A stretch of DNA of 64,000 bases from an uncultured Sphaerochaeta sp. (GTDB lineage: Bacteria > Spirochaetota > Spirochaetia > Sphaerochaetales > Sphaerochaetaceae), in contig NZ_OY781939.1 in assembly GCF_963677315.1 (NCBI RefSeq), positions 2,480,001-2,544,000 of the forward strand, written 5' to 3'. The translations under genes and the position numbers were made by a program. This document shows, in pieces, positions 17,548 through 25,878 of this stretch. The notes under the pieces were generated by a model. That model worked only from the letters and a program-made list of their open reading frames with translations. It had not been told where the DNA came from and searched no databases. Position 1 is the first letter of the stretch, and the number at the start of each line of letters is the position of its first letter.

Positions 17548-18297
17548 TTATTCCTCGTCAAGGAAATGGTTCACGGCATCCTTGAGAAATTTGGCGTTGC
17601 CCTGGTAGTATGTCCCAAACCGCTCGTCGTCTGTGTACATCTGTACGATACCCCGATGAGCTTCCGCTGAGTAGTGGGGCCACGTGAATCGGAGCCATTC
17701 GGCATGGAGGGATGCCACTTCCCTTGCAAGAGGGCTGGTAGGGTCTCCTTCCTTGGCCGCTGCCTGAAGTTTTTCTAACACCTCAATCCCCAATGCTGTA
17801 AACGTTTTATAGGTTTCCTCGGTCATTCCCATCATCTGTGCATTTGCCTTCTCTACGGTTTCCTCTCCGTACTTTTGGCGAATTTCTTCACCAAATTGTG
17901 ATTCATTCTCAGCAATCATCTGCTTCTTGAAACCTTCAAAGTGCTCTTTGTCACTCATGGTAATCTCTCCTTTGCTTTCCTGGATGGTATACGTAATGGT
18001 CGTGATGAGCTGGTCGAGTTTGTTACGTTTTTTCAGGAGTAGTTCTCTCTGTTTTTCCAAGGCGCTCTCGGCTTTAAAATTTGGATCATCAAGTAGAGAT
18101 TTGATGGTTTTTAACGAGAATTCCAGCTCCCGATAGAAAAGAATCTGCTGTATCACCAGCAATTCCTTTTTACCATAGAGCCGATATCCATTCTGAGGGT
18201 GCCTGACAGGGATGAGGAGACCATACTCCTCCCAGTAACGGAGGGTACGTTCGCTTACTCCACTTAGCTCTGCCATTTCTTTGATCGTATACTTCAT
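17548..18297 (-). CDS. MerR-family regulator with TipAS ligand domain
   Basis: 249 residues. N-terminal MerR winged helix (YTIKEMAELSGVSERTLRYWEEYGLLIPVRHPQNGYRLYG, about 3-42), a dimerising coiled coil (AESALEKQRELLLKKRNKLDQLI) and a C-terminal TipAS drug-recognition domain (about 110-249, with AEWLRFTWPHYSAEAHRGIVQMY and DERFGTYY). TipAL-type regulators bind thiopeptide or other drugs and activate transcription by twisting promoters with long spacers. Its own promoter has exactly such a 19-bp spacer. ATG 18297 gives the canonical MerR N-terminus. The neighbouring genes show no obvious drug pump, so its target is probably itself or elsewhere. Confidence 0.9.
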   Translation of the reverse strand: MKYTIKEMAELSGVSERTLRYWEEYGLLIPVRHPQNGYRLYGKKELLVIQQILFYRELEFSLKTIKSLLDDPNFKAESALEKQRELLLKKRNKLDQLITTITYTIQESKGEITMSDKEHFEGFKKQMIAENESQFGEEIRQKYGEETVEKANAQMMGMTEETYKTFTALGIEVLEKLQAAAKEGDPTSPLAREVASLHAEWLRFTWPHYSAEAHRGIVQMYTDDERFGTYYQGNAKFLKDAVNHFLDEE

Positions 18298-18304
18298 AGA
18301 TAGA

Positions 18305-18335
18305 TACATACACCCTGACGTTGCGTGAAGGTCAA
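18305..18335 (-). promoter_or_regulatory. MerR-type autoregulated promoter (19-bp spacer)
   Basis: On the minus strand: -35 TTGACC (18330-18335), a 19-bp spacer (18311-18329) and -10 TATGTA (18305-18310). The dyad ACCTTCACG-CAA-CGTCAGGGT (7 of 9 pairs) fills the spacer, the usual MerR operator design. Only 7 bases separate the -10 from the ATG at 18297, so the message is probably leaderless. Confidence 0.65.
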
Positions 18336-18338
18336 GCG

Positions 18339-19373
18339 TCAATCTTCGTTTTTTTCTGCTTCATAGGTTTTTTTGTCAAACACGCAATAGGAATTCTTCC
18401 CTGATCGTTTTGCCTGGTACATTGCGAAGTCGGCATACTCGATGAGCTCAAACAGATTGGTAGTGTCTTTGTTATAGACAGCCATCCCGAGGCTGCAGCC
18501 GATGGGGAGATCACCGGCATCGGTATGAATGGGTGATCTGGTTACCTGTGCCCTAAAGGTCTCATAGAAGTGCACTATAAACGCTTCCTCAGCTGTTTTT
18601 ATCCCATGGAGGTAGAGACCGAACTCATCTCCTGCAATGCGCATAGCGATGGAGACTCCTGTACAGGAGAGGCTGGCAAGGCGAGCTGAGAATCCAACCA
18701 GGTACTGGTCTCCTATGGCATGTCCATAATTGTCATTGACTTGTTTGAAGTCATCAATATCGATGAAGACAAAGAGCCCTTGAGCCTGTGGATTCTCTTG
18801 GATGACCCTTTGCATTTCAGAGTGGTACTGATAGCGGCTTACCAAACCGGTCAATGCATCCTTTACAAGACGATTATTCAGCTCCAGGTTCAGCTGTTCC
18901 AGTTTTCGGTTTGCCCGCTGCAGCTGGCGTTGCGTATTGACCAAATCATTGTTGAGTTTCTGGATCTCTTCAAAGTGGTTGTATACCTCTTCCGAGGCGT
19001 GCATCAGTTGTTCACCGTGCAACACAGCAAATTGCTTGATCATGCGGAAGATGACTTGGTTGTGTGATTCCTGAATAGAGGAAGGAAGATTAGCAAGATA
19101 ATCCAATGCCAATACATACACAAATTTTTTAGCACTGGCAATGAAGAAACAGAGTTGCTCCTGTTCCTCTATAATAGGAATATGAGCGCAAAAGACTTCA
19201 GTCTCATGATCTATTGCATTGGAGAAGATTGTGTTGAAACGATCTTTATCATCTTGTTGAAACAGAGACTCCAAGGTGGTCTTGAAGGGCATGGCCAATG
19301 ATATGGGTTTCGACCAGTAGGTCTCTTGCACTACTTTTTTTGTATCAGTGCGGACGAAGAATGAGTGGTTCAT
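18339..19373 (-). CDS. GGDEF diguanylate cyclase
   Basis: 344 residues. An N-terminal globular region (1-120) of no recognised family, a coiled-coil linker (about 125-170) and a C-terminal GGDEF domain. The signature reads AGDEF (247-251), a variant usually compatible with activity. The metal-binding FIDIDDFKQVND (203-213) and the DALTGLVSR opener are intact. No RxxD inhibitory site is seen five residues before the motif, so product inhibition is probably lost. It would make c-di-GMP from two GTP. Its start overlaps the cobalamin-binding gene's stop by 4 bases, implying that the two proteins form a sensor-output pair. Confidence 0.9.
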   Translation of the reverse strand: MNHSFFVRTDTKKVVQETYWSKPISLAMPFKTTLESLFQQDDKDRFNTIFSNAIDHETEVFCAHIPIIEEQEQLCFFIASAKKFVYVLALDYLANLPSSIQESHNQVIFRMIKQFAVLHGEQLMHASEEVYNHFEEIQKLNNDLVNTQRQLQRANRKLEQLNLELNNRLVKDALTGLVSRYQYHSEMQRVIQENPQAQGLFVFIDIDDFKQVNDNYGHAIGDQYLVGFSARLASLSCTGVSIAMRIAGDEFGLYLHGIKTAEEAFIVHFYETFRAQVTRSPIHTDAGDLPIGCSLGMAVYNKDTTNLFELIEYADFAMYQAKRSGKNSYCVFDKKTYEAEKNED

Positions 19374-20440
19374 GATTTGGCAGCCACCTTATCAGCCCAA
19401 AGGACCAACTCTGTTGCTAAGTCTGTATACACATCGATGGGCCATGTCTTATACATGCCCCCACTCGTTTTGAATGCTCTTCCCCCAACTGCAACGAGTA
19501 GGGAAGGGTATTTCTCTTTTAATGTCTTTACCGCTAGATAACAGGTTTGGAGGTGTTGGGGCATGGTGACCGAGAGTGCAACCAGATCGGGTTGATGCTC
19601 TGCCACTGCGCTTACTAAAGAAGGAATAGGGACCGCTGCCCCAAGGTAGACGCTTTCCCATCCATGATATTCAAAAAGGTCGGCTACCATTCTTCCTCCC
19701 ATCTCATGAAGCTCGCTGCCAATGCAACAGGTAAGGATTTTCTTGTCTACTGGTCTCTGGTTGAAAATGTATGGATAGAAGCGAGCGAGAATCATCTGGG
19801 TGGTGGAGGTAGCGTAATGTTCCTTATCCACGGTTATCTTGTTCTGGTACCAGAGTTCCCCGACTTCCTGCATGCTGAGACGAATAACATCTTCATAGAT
19901 CTCTTCCAGACTTAGTCCATCTTTTCTTGCATCTTCAATGATTTGGATTGCCTTCTGGGTTTCACTCCTGAGAAGTGCGTTAAGATAGGCTCGTCGAATG
20001 GGAAGATTTTGACCTTCGAGAAAGGCTTCAGATACCTGGTAGTTGTCCATTGCCAGTTCTGTTGCATCAATAGCTGCATCGAGGATTGTTTTTGCTGAAG
20101 CAATCATTGTCTCTTCTTCAAAGAGCTTATCACTGAAGGTCTTCAGTATCTCGTAGTGATGCACCATCTGGTCCTTGATACGATCACGGTCAATATCTTT
20201 CATCAGGTTGCAGAGCAACTCATAGAGCCAGACTGCATAGTTCGTGAAGAGTTTCTCATCTCCAATTTGCACTGCAGTTGAAAGGAAGTCGAAGTTGTAG
20301 AGTATGTCCTGGAACATGAGACGTTTCCGCCGATCATCCATCTCCTGTTCAAGTCTTGGGTCCTGCTCGAACTGTTGGTCAAAGATCTTTTGCGCGAGAC
20401 TGATACGTCTTGGGTCTATGTCCGGTAGCAATAAACTCAT
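19370..20440 (-). CDS. Cobalamin-binding sensor protein, CarH-like light-sensing fold
   Basis: 356 residues. A long N-terminal helical region (1-145) is followed by a B12-binding four-helix cap (about 150-225) carrying W197-x9-E207-H208, the Wx9EH motif of adenosylcobalamin photoreceptors of the CarH/LitR type. The Rossmann B12-binding domain has E243-L-H245-E-M-G248, the ExHxxG loop whose His is the lower cobalt ligand, plus LSVTMPQH and VAVGGRAF. There is no MerR-type DNA-binding domain. The output is therefore probably the co-transcribed GGDEF protein (4-base overlap). The start at 20440 has GGAGG 6 bases upstream. A methyltransferase-accessory B12 protein is the main alternative. Confidence 0.85.
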   Translation of the reverse strand: MSLLLPDIDPRRISLAQKIFDQQFEQDPRLEQEMDDRRKRLMFQDILYNFDFLSTAVQIGDEKLFTNYAVWLYELLCNLMKDIDRDRIKDQMVHHYEILKTFSDKLFEEETMIASAKTILDAAIDATELAMDNYQVSEAFLEGQNLPIRRAYLNALLRSETQKAIQIIEDARKDGLSLEEIYEDVIRLSMQEVGELWYQNKITVDKEHYATSTTQMILARFYPYIFNQRPVDKKILTCCIGSELHEMGGRMVADLFEYHGWESVYLGAAVPIPSLVSAVAEHQPDLVALSVTMPQHLQTCYLAVKTLKEKYPSLLVAVGGRAFKTSGGMYKTWPIDVYTDLATELVLWADKVAAKS

Positions 20441-20572
20441 GCAAGACCTCCATGCCAAAAAGTACGTGATGTACCAATAGCATAACAGGGTATGGGAGGT
20501 TTGTCATATAAACATGAATACTTTTGTATAGAGGTAAGAACAATACAATGGTGTTTCAATCGTGAATAGGGT

Positions 20573-20591
20573 ATTGTATAATGTATACAAT
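20573..20591. promoter_or_regulatory. Palindrome before the sigma-54 activator gene
   Basis: ATTGTATA-ATG-TATACAAT is a perfect 8-bp inverted repeat that includes a TATAAT -10-like hexamer (20577-20582), 62 bases before the start. It may be the activator gene's own promoter and operator. The rest of the 20441-20652 gap contains only a short GTAC repeat near 20462. Confidence 0.45.
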
Positions 20592-20652
20592 TAGCACAAT
20601 CCCAGAATTCTCCCTCCTGCTAGAAAAAATACATCATTGAATGGAGTAAATC

Positions 20653-22527
20653 ATGTTTACAATAGAATTTATTGCCCCATACAAACATCTAGTTTCAGCT
20701 GTCGAGGAGGCTTTTAGTGAGCACCCAAAGCGTAATGAAATAAAGCATGTCGTTAACTTCAAAGGTGTTCCTGAAATACGTCGTAGTAGACTGGTAGGGG
20801 ATATTTTTATTGCAAGAGGCTTAACAGCTTCCTACTTACATCAGTTGTGGAAAGATGCCACAGTCATCGAAGTCCCGATGAGTGGGTACGATATTCTTCG
20901 GGCAATGAATGAAGGGGTTAAGAAATTTGATTCAAAACGGATTGCCCTGATAGCGACTACTAATGCGGTATATGGAGTTGCCAATTTTTCCACTTCCTTT
21001 CTTCCTCCTGTAATGACCTACGAAATAGGCCCCCTAGATGATGTGAAACCACAAATTGAACAAGCTATTGCTGATGGTGCTGATTTGATTATTGGGGGAA
21101 ATTCAGTCTATCTTACGGCTAAATCTATGGGGATGCCTGCTCAACGGATTGAAGTCGGTAAGGAAAGCGTACGCCAAGCAATTGATGAAGCATGGCGTAT
21201 TTGGCACTCAAATATTGAGGAACGTGTTCGTGTACAAAGATTGAATGCATTAGTTGCAAATGTGCATGAAGGAATCATTACAGTCGACCAAAATAAGCGA
21301 ATTACTGTCTGCAATCAATTCGCTGAACAAATGCTACACTGTAGCGATGATGTGATCAATCGAAAACTTTCAGAGGTTGTGCCCCAACTCGAAGACCCGG
21401 ACATTATTGATCTTAAGCAACCTGGTATAGGAGAATTTGTCGAAATCAATGGGATTCAAATTGTTGTTAATAAGATCCCAGTATTAGTAGAAGGCAAATT
21501 TCAGGCAGGAATCATTACATTACAAGAAGTTTCTCAGATACAGAAAATTGAAACACGAATCCGCCGTGAAGCCCATAGGAAAGGGTTGGTAGCTACATAT
21601 GATTTCTCCCAGATGATCGGTGAAAGTCGGATTCTACTAGCCACCAAAAAATTGGCATTAGGCTATGCGAAAGTACAATCGAACGTATTGCTGGTTGGAG
21701 AAACTGGCACTGGCAAAGAGCTTTTTGCCCAAAGTATTCACCGAGCAAGTGAGCGTTGTAATAGGCCTTTTGTTGCCGTCAATTGTGCCGCTTTACCGGA
21801 GTCACTATTGGAAAGCGAATTATTTGGCTATGTTGGAGGCTCCTTTACTGGAGCTTCCAAGACAGGAAAAATGGGGTTGTTTGAGCTAGCACACACAGGA
21901 ACAATTTTTTTAGATGAGATATCTGAGATGAGTCTGCATCTACAAGGTCGATTACTCAGGGTCATTGAGGAACGGGAAATTATGCGTATAGGGCATGATA
22001 CAGTCATTCCTGTTGATATTAGGATTATTGCTGCAACTAATAGGTCGTTAGAGGAATTGGTAGAAAAAAATCTATTTCGCAAAGATCTATTCTACCGATT
22101 GGATGTATTGAGGCTAAATATTCCCCCATTACGAAAGCGCAAAGACGATATTTTCTTGTTAACAAAGCATTTCCTTATCCAGTATGATGAACTGAATGGG
22201 CGTTCACATCATATGCTGGACCCTGAAGTAATCCCTATTCTAAAGCATCTTACATGGGATGGTAATATCCGACAGCTTCGGAATGTCTGTGAACGATTGT
22301 CGGTAGTGGTCTCCGGTACCGTTATTAAATCTAAAGATCTCCTCACCTGTCTTGGAAGAGTTGATGATTTGAAGAATTCTGGTGCGGAGTATAGGGAAGA
22401 TGAAGAAAAACAGAAGATACTCGAAGTTTTGTCTGAATTGAAACAAAACAAAGCAGAAGCTGCACGTCACTTGGGAATTGATCGCTCCACATTGTATAGG
22501 AAACTAAAAAAATATGGACTCGCCTAA
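20653..22527 (+). CDS. PrpR-type sigma-54-dependent transcriptional activator
   Basis: 624 residues in four parts: a PrpR_N ligand-sensing domain (about 1-190), a PAS domain (about 195-290), a sigma-54 AAA+ domain with Walker A GETGTGKE (349-356), the sigma-54-contacting GSFTGA loop (396-401, the F/S variant of GAFTGA) and Walker B TIFLDEISEM, and a C-terminal Fis-type helix-turn-helix (KAEAARHLGIDRSTLYRKLKKYG). It should activate the TctCBA operon immediately downstream, which has a -24/-12 promoter and an upstream palindrome cluster. PrpR_N domains often sense small acids. GGAG sits 7 bases before the ATG. The codons are clearly AT-richer than in flanking regions. Confidence 0.93.
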   Translation: MFTIEFIAPYKHLVSAVEEAFSEHPKRNEIKHVVNFKGVPEIRRSRLVGDIFIARGLTASYLHQLWKDATVIEVPMSGYDILRAMNEGVKKFDSKRIALIATTNAVYGVANFSTSFLPPVMTYEIGPLDDVKPQIEQAIADGADLIIGGNSVYLTAKSMGMPAQRIEVGKESVRQAIDEAWRIWHSNIEERVRVQRLNALVANVHEGIITVDQNKRITVCNQFAEQMLHCSDDVINRKLSEVVPQLEDPDIIDLKQPGIGEFVEINGIQIVVNKIPVLVEGKFQAGIITLQEVSQIQKIETRIRREAHRKGLVATYDFSQMIGESRILLATKKLALGYAKVQSNVLLVGETGTGKELFAQSIHRASERCNRPFVAVNCAALPESLLESELFGYVGGSFTGASKTGKMGLFELAHTGTIFLDEISEMSLHLQGRLLRVIEEREIMRIGHDTVIPVDIRIIAATNRSLEELVEKNLFRKDLFYRLDVLRLNIPPLRKRKDDIFLLTKHFLIQYDELNGRSHHMLDPEVIPILKHLTWDGNIRQLRNVCERLSVVVSGTVIKSKDLLTCLGRVDDLKNSGAEYREDEEKQKILEVLSELKQNKAEAARHLGIDRSTLYRKLKKYGLA

Positions 22528-22538
22528 GTGTAGTGTGG

Positions 22539-22564
22539 TGTTGCATGTATGTTGCAATGCAACA
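22539..22564. promoter_or_regulatory. Enhancer site cluster for the sigma-54 activator
   Basis: TGTTGCA occurs at 22539-22545 and 22550-22556, then the complement TGCAACA at 22558-22564. The last two make the perfect palindrome TGTTGCA-A-TGCAACA. The repeats step by about one helical turn and sit about 110 bases upstream of the -24/-12 promoter, a typical enhancer position. Confidence 0.65.
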
Positions 22565-22662
22565 CATTACAGATTCGCAAAGGCATCAATAAGACAAAAA
22601 TAGTAAATAATAACCCTCTATCAGCCAATTTTGTGACAAATTTGCTGAATCTTGGATGGTCT

Positions 22663-22678
22663 TGGCATGGTTACTGCA
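22663..22678 (+). promoter_or_regulatory. Sigma-54 (-24/-12) promoter of tctCBA
   Basis: TGGCATG-GTTA-CTGCA: GG (22664-22665) and GC (22676-22677) are exactly 10 bases apart, as sigma-54 requires, and the match to TGGCACG-N4-TTGCA is close. It lies about 60 bases before the tctC start. Confidence 0.75.
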
Positions 22679-22735
22679 ATACATGGTCAGTGGATGGTCA
22701 GAATATTACTGATCAATAAAAAAAAGGAGTACGTT

Positions 22736-23710
22736 ATGAAGAAAATTTCTGTACTGTTGGTTTGTGTTCTTGCAATTGCAGGATCACTGTGGGCAAATGG
22801 CGCTGCTGAGGCGGCTGTGTATCCTGATAGACCCATCGAATTTGTTATTCCAGGAAGTGCTGGTGGTGGTAGTGATATCTTGGGCAGAACTATTACTGAT
22901 ATTATTCAGAAATACGATCTTGTCGATCAGACCATTACAGTTGTAAACAAGGGGGGTGGGGCAAGTGCTGTATCTCACGGGTATGTGAATGCGAAGTCTG
23001 ATGTAAATTACTATTTGCTTACTTGTAACTCTGCGAACATGCTTTCGATGCATGTGAACCAGAGTATGTCTCCTAAGGGACCTTTTACCCCAATCGCCAA
23101 TATGGCTCTGGACGATATCCTGTTGGTAGCACGTGCTGATGGAGAATTCCCTGATTGGAAGAGTGTTGAAGAGGTAATTAAAGGAAATCCTGGTTCACTA
23201 ACTGTAGGGCTCGCAGATGACCTGGATGCAATGGCACTTGCTCTTCTTGAGGAAAATGCTAATGTAGATTTTAATACCACGGCTTACTTTTCTTCCAGTG
23301 GTGAAGTAGCAACTGCCCTGCTGGGTGGTCACCTCGACTTGGCAATCCTTAACCCTGTTGAGTGTATTGGTTTGGTTGAGGGAGGTCGTCTAATCGGGAT
23401 TGGTTCGTTTGCACCAAACGATATGGAACCACCTTTTGAGGCCACTCCTACCTTCAAAGCTTTAGGATATCCCAAAGTTATCATGCAAATGTCCCGTTCA
23501 GTTATTGGCCCAGCTGGCATGAGCGAGGAAGCTCAACAGTATTGGAGTGATGTAATGGGAAAGGTAGCTGCAACTGATGAGTGGAAAACTGGGTACATCG
23601 ATAGAAATGTTTTGCAGAATCAATATATGAATACTGAAGACTTTGCTCAGTTCTATTCAGAAACAGAAAAAATGCTTCTTGATTTTGCCAAGAAACTGGA
23701 AATTCTCTAA
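22736..23710 (+). CDS. TctC-family periplasmic tricarboxylate-binding protein
   Basis: 324 residues. A signal peptide (MKKISVLLVCVLAIAGSLWANG, cleavage near 22-26) is followed by a Bug/TctC domain opening YPDRPIEFVIPGSAGGGSDILGR, the family hallmark. It captures a carboxylic acid in the periplasm for the TctAB membrane complex. AAGGAG lies 8 bases before ATG 22736. The open frame upstream passes through the sigma-54 promoter and is not coding. The gene is first in the operon and followed by a strong hairpin, which probably raises its mRNA level relative to the membrane genes. The ligand is unknown. The adjacent oxidoreductase genes suggest a hydroxy or sugar acid. Confidence 0.9.
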   Translation: MKKISVLLVCVLAIAGSLWANGAAEAAVYPDRPIEFVIPGSAGGGSDILGRTITDIIQKYDLVDQTITVVNKGGGASAVSHGYVNAKSDVNYYLLTCNSANMLSMHVNQSMSPKGPFTPIANMALDDILLVARADGEFPDWKSVEEVIKGNPGSLTVGLADDLDAMALALLEENANVDFNTTAYFSSSGEVATALLGGHLDLAILNPVECIGLVEGGRLIGIGSFAPNDMEPPFEATPTFKALGYPKVIMQMSRSVIGPAGMSEEAQQYWSDVMGKVAATDEWKTGYIDRNVLQNQYMNTEDFAQFYSETEKMLLDFAKKLEIL

Positions 23711-23725
23711 GAATCCAGATATTGC

Positions 23726-23750
23726 AATGGGGGAGTCTAACTCCCCCATT
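23726..23750 (+). terminator. Intercistronic hairpin between tctC and tctB
   Basis: Perfect 10-bp stem AATGGGGGAG-TCTAA-CTCCCCCATT without a T-run. It is more likely a partial terminator or mRNA-stabilising end for tctC than a full stop. Confidence 0.65.
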
Positions 23751-23771
23751 GATTAAATAAGGAGCAAATAT

Positions 23772-24245
23772 ATGGAGATCGTAATCAATCTCTTGATTTT
23801 CTTACTTGCTGGGTATTGGTTCCAACAAGGGATTGCAGTGTATAAGTTTTGGGGAAATAACCAGCCAGGCAGTGGTTTTATACCAGTACTATTTGCGCTG
23901 GTGCTCATGGGGATGTCTCTATTACTCCTTGTTCGAGCAATTTTGCACAGGAAGAAGGATGATACGAAAGAGCCCCAAGCAGTGAGTGACCAAGATTCTG
24001 CAAAAATACCTCTTTGGATACGTCCATTGATTCCTGCAGGATATGCAGTGGTATCGATTGGTGCTCTGGTTTTATTGGGGGTTATCCCGGCGATGTTCCT
24101 TACTTCATTCGTTTGGATGAAATGGGTCAGTAAAGTACCATTAGTAAAATCATTGACTATTTCAGCAATAGTAACAGTATTCGTGTATCTGATATTCGTC
24201 TTTTGGCTGAGAATCCCTTTCCCTCGCGGAATTTTTGGAATGTAA
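23772..24245 (+). CDS. TctB-family small membrane subunit
   Basis: 157 residues with four hydrophobic segments. The opening (LLIFLLAGYWFQQGIAVYKFWGNNQPGSGFIPVLFALVLMGMSLLLL) and the middle linker rich in charged residues are typical of TctB, the small subunit of tripartite tricarboxylate transporters. It sits in the inner membrane with TctA. It lies 61 bases after tctC and 15 bases before tctA, with AAGGAG ahead of the ATG. Sequence conservation in this family is low, so the assignment leans on operon order. Confidence 0.85.
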   Translation: MEIVINLLIFLLAGYWFQQGIAVYKFWGNNQPGSGFIPVLFALVLMGMSLLLLVRAILHRKKDDTKEPQAVSDQDSAKIPLWIRPLIPAGYAVVSIGALVLLGVIPAMFLTSFVWMKWVSKVPLVKSLTISAIVTVFVYLIFVFWLRIPFPRGIFGM

Positions 24246-24260
24246 TAAAAGGAGAAAGAA

Positions 24261-25766
24261 ATGAGTAATTGGGAGTTATTACTACAAGGTTTTACTGTAG
24301 CTTTTTCCTTTTCAAATGCTACTGCGGCGTTTGTGGGGGCTTTGCTTGGCATCTTGGTGGGAGCCATGCCTGGTATTGGTGCTGCTGCAGGTATTTCATT
24401 GCTTCTGCCGATGACTTTTAAGATGGATCCAACAGCAGGAATTATTATGTTAGCTGGTATTTATTACGGCAACATGTATGGAGGGGCATATAGTGCAACC
24501 CTGCTCAATATTCCTGGTGATACACCTGCAGTAGTGACTGCAATGGACGGATATCCTCTTACATTAAAAGGTCAAGCAGGAAAGTCGCTTTCCACTGGAA
24601 ATATTGCTTCCTTTATTGGTGGTACGATTGGGATTTTCTTTCTGACTATTTTTGGTCCTCTCTTAGCCGAAATTGGATTGAAATTCGGACCAGCTGAAGT
24701 TGCTGCTCTGATCTTCTTAGCTTTGACCTCAATTGGGTGGTTGTTGGGTGATGACCCTATAAAAGGGTTGGTAGCAGCGTGTATTGGAGTTCTCCTCTCG
24801 ACAATCGGGATTGATGGTGCCTCAGGCATTGCCCGTTATAGTTTTGGAAATCTGAATTTGATTGGTGGAATTGCTTTTGTACCACTTGTGATTGGAATGT
24901 TTGGATTCAGTCAAGTGTTGGATATGATGGCTGATAGTAAGGATTTTTCGATTGGTGGAATGAAAAAACTATCAATCAGAGAGAGCATGATTACTTGGGC
25001 AGAATTCAAACAAATATTCTGGCCATCAGTTCGAAGTGCTATTTTAGGCAATTTTGTTGGGTTCTTACCTGGCGCTGGATCAACAACGGGCTCTTTCCTT
25101 GCATATATTCTAGAAAAGAAAATAGGTAAACATCGACATGAAATGGGTTCTGGATCAATTAATGGCGTAGCAGTCTCTGAAGCAGCAAACAATGCTGGTG
25201 CAGTAGGATCTTTTGCACCTTTATTATCTTTAGGTATCCCCGGTTCGGCATCGAGTGCTGTATTACTTGGTGGTCTGATGATGTGGGGGCTCAGGCCAGG
25301 GCCTCTCTTGTTCGAATCAAATCCCGATTTTGTTTGGGGACTCATCAGTTCGATGTATTTCGGTAACCTGCTTTGTTTGGTTGCAGGTATGGCGATTCTC
25401 CCTTTCTTGGTTTCATTTCTCAAAATATCAAAACGTGTGATGATCCCAATTATCATGGTCATATGCCTCGTAGGTTCATATTCAGTAGGCAATAGTGTGT
25501 TTGATATGGGCGTAATGATTGTGGCAGGAATAATTGCCTTCTATCTGAAACAGCATGCATTCCCAACATCTCCAATACTCTTGGCTTTTGTGTTAGCACC
25601 TCGATTGGAAATTTCAATGCGTCAAGCGTTAGGAATATCTCAAGGGAGCGTATGGGTTTTCTTTGAAAAACCAATTTCTGCTGGAATCTTGATCTGTACC
25701 TTTGTGCTTTTATTGTTTCCTGTAATTCAGAAAGTAATACAAGCCATTAGAAGTAGATCAAAGTAA
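24261..25766 (+). CDS. TctA-family large membrane subunit
   Basis: 501 residues, about 12 hydrophobic segments. It carries the TctA signatures: GALLGILVGAMPGIGAAAGISLLLP near the N-terminus, YYGNMYGGAYSATLLNIPGDTPAVVTAMDGYPL, and the mirrored second half FLPGAGSTTGSFLAYILEKK with GVAVSEAANNAGAVGSFAPLLSLGIPGSASSAVLLGGL. It is the permease of the tripartite tricarboxylate transporter, driven by Na+ or H+. AAAGGAG is 7 bases before the ATG. Together with TctC and TctB it makes a complete system under a sigma-54 activator. Confidence 0.95.
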   Translation: MSNWELLLQGFTVAFSFSNATAAFVGALLGILVGAMPGIGAAAGISLLLPMTFKMDPTAGIIMLAGIYYGNMYGGAYSATLLNIPGDTPAVVTAMDGYPLTLKGQAGKSLSTGNIASFIGGTIGIFFLTIFGPLLAEIGLKFGPAEVAALIFLALTSIGWLLGDDPIKGLVAACIGVLLSTIGIDGASGIARYSFGNLNLIGGIAFVPLVIGMFGFSQVLDMMADSKDFSIGGMKKLSIRESMITWAEFKQIFWPSVRSAILGNFVGFLPGAGSTTGSFLAYILEKKIGKHRHEMGSGSINGVAVSEAANNAGAVGSFAPLLSLGIPGSASSAVLLGGLMMWGLRPGPLLFESNPDFVWGLISSMYFGNLLCLVAGMAILPFLVSFLKISKRVMIPIIMVICLVGSYSVGNSVFDMGVMIVAGIIAFYLKQHAFPTSPILLAFVLAPRLEISMRQALGISQGSVWVFFEKPISAGILICTFVLLLFPVIQKVIQAIRSRSK

Positions 25767-25796
25767 TTTTAACTCGATACAACAAAGTCTAGCGTT

Positions 25797-25814
25797 ACCC
25801 CTTTTTTAAGGGGT
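25797..25814. terminator. Hairpin after tctA
   Basis: ACCCCTT-TTTT-AAGGGGT, a perfect 7-bp stem in the 112-base gap between tctA and the SAF oxidoreductase gene. A second small repeat TTATGA-CGGCTAA-TCATAA lies near 25841-25859. They may attenuate read-through or form part of a separate promoter region. Confidence 0.4.
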
Positions 25815-25878
25815 CCGGTAGATATACCCTTCGACCCGGTTTATGACGGCTAATCATAAAGGATAAGGATCTGAACAT

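Noticed and set aside
22652..22735. Upstream in-frame start for tctC
   Set aside because: It contains the sigma-54 promoter and lacks a signal peptide at its start.
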